Source of the DNA: UBA3263 sp964528425
GTDB lineage: Bacteria; Bacteroidota; Bacteroidia; Bacteroidales; Muribaculaceae
Reading direction: 5' to 3'
Assembly: GCA_964528425.1 (NCBI GenBank)
Contig: CAZGTD010000038.1
Location: forward strand, 1-18,267
Length of the DNA stretch: 18,267 bases
Part shown: piece after piece, positions 14,050 to 18,267 of the stretch
Numbering within the stretch: position 1 is the stretch's first letter
Layout: each line of letters opens with the position of its first letter
Position numbers and translations under genes: made by a program
Notes under the pieces: generated by a model
Seen by the model: only the letters and a program-made list of their open reading frames with translations
Told to the model about the DNA's origin: nothing
Database searches by the model: none

Positions 14050-15732
14050 ATGAAAATTAAATCCTTAATGCTCACCATGGCTGCGGCTTCGGCTCTTTTT
14101 GCCGCCGCCCAGAACCAAGGTTACAAAGATGGCATCGAATACTATCGCATCGATCAGTTCGATAATGCCAAGGAAATCCTTAACAAAACCATGCCCGAAT
14201 CGGGCGCGGAACGTTCGGAAGCCCTTTACTACCTGGGCTCGATAGCCCTTAAAAATGGCGAAGTCGACGCTGCCCGCAAGGCTTTTGACGAAGGTATTGC
14301 CATTGACCCTAAAAACGGTTACAACTTCGTGGGGCTCGGTGCAATCGCTCTGAAACAAGGCGACGCAAAGGCTGCTGCCGACCAGTTTAAGCTCGCAACC
14401 AAGGCGCAGAACAAGTCGTTTATCAACGTGGCTATTGCCCGCGCTTACTATGAAGCCGACCCCGTTGCCTACGCCAAGGAATTCGATAAATATATGGACC
14501 AGGCTCGCAAGAAGAACCTCAAGGATCCTTCGATTTATGTTATGAACGGCGACGTTTTGCGCGACAAGGCCCTGGCAAGCGGCGTTGACGATGCCAATGC
14601 TATCGGCCAGGCTGCCTCGGAATACGAACAGGCAATCTTCTTCGATGAAAATGCTCCCGAGGCTTATGTAAAATACGCGCGCGTGTATGTACATGTTAAT
14701 CCCGACTATGCCATCAACCGGTTGAAAGAGCTTAACGCCAAGGTTCCCAACTCGGCTATGGCCCAGCGCGAACTTGCCGAACGCTATTACGATAATAACC
14801 AGTGGACACTTTCGGCTCAGCAGTATGGCAAGTATATCGAAAATCCCAACCACTTCGTAAAAGACGAAGAACGCTACGCCGTGCTCCTTTATTTCGGAGA
14901 ACGCTATGACGAGAGTCTTGATGTTGCCAAGCGCATTCTTAAATCCGAACCCAATTCCGCTCAGATGCGCCGAATGCTCTTCCTCAATCTCGAAAAGAAA
15001 GGCGATTTCAAGGGTGCCCGCGAAGCAGCCGAAAGCTTCTTCCAGACTCCGGGCGTAACGTTTACTGCCAACGACTACACCACATACGCCAATATCCTTA
15101 ACGAACTTGAGGACTATGACGCAGAGGTTGTTGCCCGCGAAAAGGCTGTTGAGGCTAATCCCCAGAAGGCTGAACTGCTCAAAGACCTGGCTACCGCTTA
15201 CTCTCAGGCCGGCGGCCGTGCAAATAAGGCTGAAGATCTGGCTACCGCCAACGCTTATTATATCAAGGCAAAGGACGCTACCCAGAAGTATATCGACGGC
15301 GGCAACTTCGTAACCCAGGATCTTGTTGACCTCGGTAACCGCTGGCAAAACGTTGCTGCAACCTCTCCGGTTGACTCTCCCGAGCGTGAGGCAGCTATTA
15401 CCGCTGCAATCGCTGCTGTGGATCAGGTTATTGAACGCGTGCCCGACAACTTTGTGCCCTATCGCAACAAAGCCCGCATGACCCTGGTTAAGAATGGCAA
15501 CAAGCCTTCGCAGGAAACCGTTGATGCCTACACTAAAGCTATTGAAATTCTCGATGCCGATCCCGAAGCCAAAGAAAAACGAGTTGACGTTTATCGCGAA
15601 GCCTACTCGCAGATTGCCGGTTACTACATCGGTGAAGGCGACAAGGCAACCGCTAAGGAATGGTATCTGAAAATGCTTGAACTTGACCCCGAAAATCAGG
15701 CTCTGCGCGACTACATCGATAAACTGAAATAA
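14050..15732 (+). CDS. Exported tetratricopeptide repeat protein
   Basis: 560 residues with a Sec signal peptide (MKIKSLMLTMAAASALFAAA, then QNQGY) and TPR-type helical repeats over almost the whole length. Examples are SEALYYLGSIALKNGEVDAARKAF, YVKYARVYVHVNPDYAI, EEYAVLLYFGERYDESLDVAKRI-type units and a last one ending AKEWYLKMLELDPENQALRDYI. It has no membrane anchor, so it is probably periplasmic and acts as a protein-binding scaffold. It follows the PstS-like gene after 69 nt without a promoter box and overlaps the next gene as TAATG. The pairing with PstS-like and small membrane genes is, as I recall, conserved in Bacteroidales. The partner protein is unknown. Confidence 0.88.
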   Translation: MKIKSLMLTMAAASALFAAAQNQGYKDGIEYYRIDQFDNAKEILNKTMPESGAERSEALYYLGSIALKNGEVDAARKAFDEGIAIDPKNGYNFVGLGAIALKQGDAKAAADQFKLATKAQNKSFINVAIARAYYEADPVAYAKEFDKYMDQARKKNLKDPSIYVMNGDVLRDKALASGVDDANAIGQAASEYEQAIFFDENAPEAYVKYARVYVHVNPDYAINRLKELNAKVPNSAMAQRELAERYYDNNQWTLSAQQYGKYIENPNHFVKDEERYAVLLYFGERYDESLDVAKRILKSEPNSAQMRRMLFLNLEKKGDFKGAREAAESFFQTPGVTFTANDYTTYANILNELEDYDAEVVAREKAVEANPQKAELLKDLATAYSQAGGRANKAEDLATANAYYIKAKDATQKYIDGGNFVTQDLVDLGNRWQNVAATSPVDSPEREAAITAAIAAVDQVIERVPDNFVPYRNKARMTLVKNGNKPSQETVDAYTKAIEILDADPEAKEKRVDVYREAYSQIAGYYIGEGDKATAKEWYLKMLELDPENQALRDYIDKLK

Positions 15733-16061
15733 TGGTTGAAGTCACTCCCGACGAACGACTATCAATTGAAACCAAGGCCGTTGAACTGCTCCGCACGGTT
15801 TTCGATCCGGAAATCCCGGTAGATATTTACTCACTGGGCCTGATTTATCGAATCGAATTTACCGATGAGCGCATTCTTCAGGTCGACATGACCCTTACCG
15901 CACCTTCATGTCCGGCTGCAGACTTCCTCGTTGATGATGCCCGGCTGAAGCTCGAAACGATTCCCGGAGTTAAATCCGTTGAAATCAACATCGTGTTTGA
16001 ACCTGAATGGAATCAGGACATGATGAGCGAAGAAGCCAAACTTGAGCTCGGTTTCCTTTGA
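15732..16061 (+). CDS. SufT/MIP18-like iron-sulfur cluster maturation protein (DUF59)
   Basis: A 109-residue cytoplasmic protein of the MIP18/DUF59 family. The signature is clear: VFDPEIPVDIYSLGLIY (23-39), followed by MTLTAPSCPAAD (53-64) with the conserved Cys60, and a strand VKSVEINIVFEPEWN. Family members (SufT, Paa-D-like, yitW) help mature Fe-S proteins or act as carriers. The ATG shares a base with the TPR stop (TAATG) and the stop overlaps the lpxH start (TGATG), so it is translationally coupled on both sides. The neighbours do not indicate a specific client. Confidence 0.9.
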   Translation: MVEVTPDERLSIETKAVELLRTVFDPEIPVDIYSLGLIYRIEFTDERILQVDMTLTAPSCPAADFLVDDARLKLETIPGVKSVEINIVFEPEWNQDMMSEEAKLELGFL

Positions 16062-16834
16062 TGGCCTCTGAAAAGCTGACATACTTTTTATCTGATTTGC
16101 ATTTAGGCGCTCACTACTTCCGCGATCCGCGGGAGCAGGAGCGCCTTGTTTGTCGCTGGTTGCGTGAAATTGCCCCGACGGCCCGGCGGATATATCTGGT
16201 CGGCGATGTGCTTGATTATTGGTATGAGTACCGCCATGTTGTTCCGCGGGGTTTTGTGCGCTTCTTTGGTACTTTGGCCGACTTGGCTGACTCCGGAATT
16301 GAAATAACCTGGATTATTGGCAACCACGATATTTGGATTTTCGACTATCTTCCTGCCGAACTCGGAATCAGGGTCGTCGATGGCGTTTTGCGTGAGGAGA
16401 TAGATGGCAAATCGTTCGTTATAGCACATGGCGACGGCCTTGGACCTATACCTGCCGGCGAACGCATTATGCGCGCAACTTTCCGCAACCGGTTGCTTCA
16501 AAAGCTTTATGCAGCCCTGCATCCGCGCTGGACAGTCGGGTTCGCATACTGGTGGAGCGCCCGAAATCGCATGCGCCATCATACCGGACCATCTCCTCAA
16601 ACTGCATCGCCCGAGCCCTTGCTTGAATGGGTGCGCCAACAAAATGAAGCCGGTAATTGCCCTGATTTCTATGTGTTTGGCCATTATCACATGCTTTTCG
16701 ACCGTGAAATCGATGGGTCGAGGGTAATTATTCTCGGCGACTGGCTCTCAAATATGAGCTATGCAACTTTTAATGGCCAGAACTTAGATTTGCTAAAGTT
16801 GGAAAATAATCGTAACTTTGCCCCGCAATCATAA
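16061..16834 (+). CDS. lpxH: UDP-2,3-diacylglucosamine diphosphatase (LpxH-type)
   Basis: A calcineurin-like metallophosphoesterase of 257 residues that hydrolyses UDP-2,3-diacylglucosamine to lipid X in lipid A synthesis at the inner membrane. All metal-ligand motifs are present: SDLHLG (Asp12, His14), VGDVLDYW (Asp49), IGNHD (Asn88-His89-Asp90), AHGDGLG (His123) and FGHYH (His208, His210). The helical lid region FRNRLLQKLYAALHPRW is typical of LpxH. I use ATG at 16061; an in-frame TTG one codon earlier overlaps the upstream gene. The last residues (NNRNFAPQS) are encoded by the nagB promoter region, so the C-terminal tail is probably not under protein-level constraint. Confidence 0.92.
   Translation: MASEKLTYFLSDLHLGAHYFRDPREQERLVCRWLREIAPTARRIYLVGDVLDYWYEYRHVVPRGFVRFFGTLADLADSGIEITWIIGNHDIWIFDYLPAELGIRVVDGVLREEIDGKSFVIAHGDGLGPIPAGERIMRATFRNRLLQKLYAALHPRWTVGFAYWWSARNRMRHHTGPSPQTASPEPLLEWVRQQNEAGNCPDFYVFGHYHMLFDREIDGSRVIILGDWLSNMSYATFNGQNLDLLKLENNRNFAPQS
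16789..16820 (+). promoter_or_regulatory. nagB promoter inside the 3' end of lpxH
   Basis: TTTG (16789-16792), a 20-nt spacer and TAACTTTG (16813-16820) give a complete consensus. It lies wholly within the lpxH reading frame, which ends at 16834. The nagB ATG is 41 nt beyond the -7 box. Confidence 0.8.
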
Positions 16835-16861
16835 TAATTATCACCTTATAAATCACATCAA

Positions 16862-17671
16862 ATGCGACTCATAATCGAACCCAATTATGCCGACCTTTCC
16901 CGCTGGGCCGGTAACTATGTGGCTGCTGCTATTAACGCCGCTAAACCTACCCCTGAAAAACCTTTTGTGCTTGGCCTCCCGACCGGCTCTTCACCCCTGG
17001 GCATGTATCGCCGCCTTATAGAACTTTATAAAGAAGGAAAGGTTTCGTTCAAAAACGTTGTAACCTTCAATATGGATGAATATGTCGGTATTCCCCGCGA
17101 CCACGAACAGAGCTACTATACCTTCATGCACACTAACTTCTTCGATCATATCGACATTCCTGCCGAAAATGTTAATATTCTCAACGGTAATGCTGCCGAT
17201 CCAATTGAAGAATGCAAGCGCTATGAGGAAAAAATTGCCTCCTACGGCGGCATTGACCTCTTCCTCGGTGGCGTTGGCCCGGACGGACACATCGCTTTCA
17301 ATGAGCCCGGATCGTCGCTGACATCGAAAACCCGCATGAAAACCCTCACCAAGGACACCATTATTGCCAATTCCCGTTTCTTCGACAATAATCTCGATCT
17401 GGTTCCGAAAACCGCTTTGACCGTTGGCGTTGGCACTGTTATGGCCGCCCGTTCGGTGCTGCTCATGGTTAATGGCCACAATAAGGCACGCGCTCTGCAC
17501 CATGGTGTAGAAGGCGGCATTTCTCAGCAGTGGACCATCTCCGCTCTCCAGATGCACCCCAAGGCAATAATTGTTGCCGATGAAGACGCATGTGGCGAAC
17601 TCAAAGTCGATACCTATCGTTATTTCAAGGATATCGAAGGCGCAAATCTTGATCCCGACACCCAGCTTTAA
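16862..17671 (+). CDS. nagB: Glucosamine-6-phosphate deaminase
   Basis: NagB converts glucosamine 6-phosphate to fructose 6-phosphate and ammonia, feeding amino sugars into glycolysis. It is 269 residues, close to E. coli NagB, and catalytic positions fall at the same numbers: Asp72 in NMDEYVG, then Asp141, His143 and Glu148 in GPDGHIAFNEPGSS. LGLPTGSSPLGMY (37-49) is the phosphate-binding loop. It lacks the long C-terminal extension seen in some Bacteroidetes NagB-like proteins. It has its own promoter within lpxH and a strong terminator. Amino-sugar use would suit a gut organism that takes sugars from mucin or peptidoglycan, but nothing local shows its regulator. Confidence 0.97.
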   Translation: MRLIIEPNYADLSRWAGNYVAAAINAAKPTPEKPFVLGLPTGSSPLGMYRRLIELYKEGKVSFKNVVTFNMDEYVGIPRDHEQSYYTFMHTNFFDHIDIPAENVNILNGNAADPIEECKRYEEKIASYGGIDLFLGGVGPDGHIAFNEPGSSLTSKTRMKTLTKDTIIANSRFFDNNLDLVPKTALTVGVGTVMAARSVLLMVNGHNKARALHHGVEGGISQQWTISALQMHPKAIIVADEDACGELKVDTYRYFKDIEGANLDPDTQL

Positions 17672-17686
17672 ATCAACTGTATATAA

Positions 17687-17727
17687 TTTAAGGCGTCCCG
17701 TGAAAGCGGGACGCCTTAAATTTTTTT
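17687..17727 (+). terminator. Intrinsic terminator of nagB
   Basis: A 14-bp perfect stem, TTTAAGGCGTCCCG (17687-17700) with CGGGACGCCTTAAA (17707-17720), TGAAAG loop, then seven T. It is a textbook rho-independent terminator 15 nt after the nagB stop. It may also end the converging ferredoxin transcript, since the opposite strand is AT-rich after the stem. Confidence 0.92.
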
Positions 17728-17739
17728 CGTAATTAACGA

Positions 17740-17907
17740 TTAGCCTTCGATAATAGCTTCAGAAGGACAAACAGATGCGCAGGTGCCGCAGCTGATGCAG
17801 GTATCGGGATCGATGTGATAGATTTCGCCCTCGCTGATAGCGCTGACGGGGCATTCGGGAAGGCAGGTGCCGCAAGCAACACACTTGTCAGTAATAACGT
17901 AAGCCAT
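17740..17907 (-). CDS. 2[4Fe-4S] ferredoxin
   Basis: A 55-residue electron carrier, too short for many gene finders. It starts MAYVITDKCVACGTC and ends PSEAIIEG. There are two complete cluster motifs: Cys9-Cys12-Cys15 with Cys19-Pro, and Cys37-Cys40-Cys43 with Cys47-Pro, i.e. CxxCxxCxxxCP twice, as in clostridial-type ferredoxins. It would pass low-potential electrons in fermentative metabolism, for example with pyruvate:ferredoxin oxidoreductase or Rnf; the partner is not shown by the neighbours. It has its own consensus promoter and converges on nagB, which suggests a strongly expressed single gene. Confidence 0.96.
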   Translation of the reverse strand: MAYVITDKCVACGTCLPECPVSAISEGEIYHIDPDTCISCGTCASVCPSEAIIEG

Positions 17908-17962
17908 TGTCTATAAAATAAAATTGTTAAAAATTAGAAATACGGGTTCAAATAAACCACTG

Positions 17963-17994
17963 CAAACTTACGAATAAAATTGGAACCCCGCAAA
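17963..17994 (-). promoter_or_regulatory. Ferredoxin promoter
   Basis: On the minus strand TTTG (17991-17994), a 20-nt spacer and TAAGTTTG (17963-17970) match the consensus fully. The -7 box lies 55 nt upstream of the ATG. Confidence 0.8.
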
Positions 17995-18220
17995 TTTTTT
18001 TTTGTGAGCGGGGCATGAAAGAATGCGCTCGGCCGCGTCAAAAATTAGGCGGGGAAGAATGCGGAAACGGGTCGGGAAAACGTAGAAATGCGGTAATTGT
18101 TCGGCGGGTTGGTGTTAAAATGTGTTAAAGTCGGAAAATTTTTTGGAAGTGTAAGTGATTGGGGGAGGGGTGGTTGCGAAAAATATGTTGTAGAACATAA
18201 AAAATTGGGAGGAGAAAAAA
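17995..18220. other. Non-coding spacer with strong G-over-C asymmetry
   Basis: No credible gene lies here. From about 18050 the plus strand is rich in G and A and has only about a dozen C. It contains runs such as GGGGGAGGGGTGG (18161-18173) and repeated short GCGG/TCGGG units. A 60-codon minus-strand frame (18045-18227) reflects this composition and is rejected. The stretch lies between the ferredoxin promoter and a plus-strand promoter at the window edge. Confidence 0.6.
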
Positions 18221-18252
18221 TTTGCATATGTCGAAAAGTCGCCGTAACTTTG
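18221..18252 (+). promoter_or_regulatory. Promoter for a gene beyond the right edge
   Basis: TTTG (18221-18224), a 20-nt spacer and TAACTTTG (18245-18252) match the consensus fully. Only 15 bases follow, so the gene it serves is outside the window. Confidence 0.75.
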
Positions 18253-18267
18253 CATTCGCTTTCGGGG

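Noticed and set aside
14065..15348. 427-codon minus-strand open frame
   Set aside because: Antisense shadow of the TPR protein; its hydrophobic composition results from the reverse complement of Ala/Glu/Lys codons.
18045..18227. 60-codon minus-strand open frame
   Set aside because: Low-complexity Pro/Phe/Thr sequence produced by the G/A-rich opposite strand, with no promoter on that side.
1..18267. CRISPR array, insertion sequence or rRNA
   Set aside because: No regularly spaced repeats, no transposase motif with terminal inverted repeats and no rRNA-like sequence were found by reading both strands.

Overview
The window comes from a Bacteroidales chromosome, most likely a gut member; Muribaculaceae or a close relative is a guess from the roughly 50% GC genes and AT-rich spacers. 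The promoters show this most clearly. Almost every transcription unit is preceded by the Bacteroidetes sigma-ABfr type signal TTTG - 19 or 20 nt - TAnnTTTG, and I saw no E. coli-type -35/-10 pair. The gene content agrees: an M60-like (mucinase-type) peptidase, a DUF6359 surface protein, DUF3791/DUF3990-type small genes, a lipoprotein with a CKKDDD surface-export start, and a tRNA-Pro/rpsU/xerC/hpf cluster.

Left end (1-2449). A secreted DUF6359 protein runs off the left edge on the minus strand. Beside it is a small minus-strand operon of two DUF3791-like genes. Between them sits a 23-codon remnant that looks like the N-terminus of a DUF3990 (ADP-ribosyltransferase-fold) protein, so this appears to be a decayed three-gene toxin-antitoxin-like locus. 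pyrF (orotidine 5'-phosphate decarboxylase) follows on the plus strand.

Centre left (2450-8147). A 1396-residue secreted M60-like metallopeptidase with carbohydrate-binding-type modules has its own strong promoter. It converges on an M18 aminopeptidase across a shared 14-bp hairpin terminator.

Translation block (8126-11796). A minus-strand operon tRNA-Pro(UGG)-rpsU-xerC-hpf is fired back to back with rpmH on the plus strand. rpmH converges on a minus-strand pheS-nth operon, in which the two genes overlap by ATGA.

Right part (11797-18267). A small surface lipoprotein lies on the minus strand; its promoter spacer contains a run of eight G, a candidate phase-variable element. Divergent from it is a tightly packed plus-strand operon: a two-TM protein, a PstS-like lipoprotein, a TPR protein, a SufT/MIP18-like (DUF59) protein and LpxH. 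nagB follows from a promoter buried in the 3' end of lpxH and ends at a strong terminator. A minus-strand 2[4Fe-4S] ferredoxin comes next, then a G-rich spacer carrying a plus-strand promoter for a gene beyond the window.

Most of the window is core housekeeping: pyrimidine synthesis, translation, DNA repair, lipid A and amino-sugar metabolism. The accessory parts are the M60 peptidase, the DUF6359 protein, the decayed DUF3791/DUF3990 locus and the lipoprotein with the G-tract promoter. No CRISPR array, insertion sequence or prophage gene was seen.
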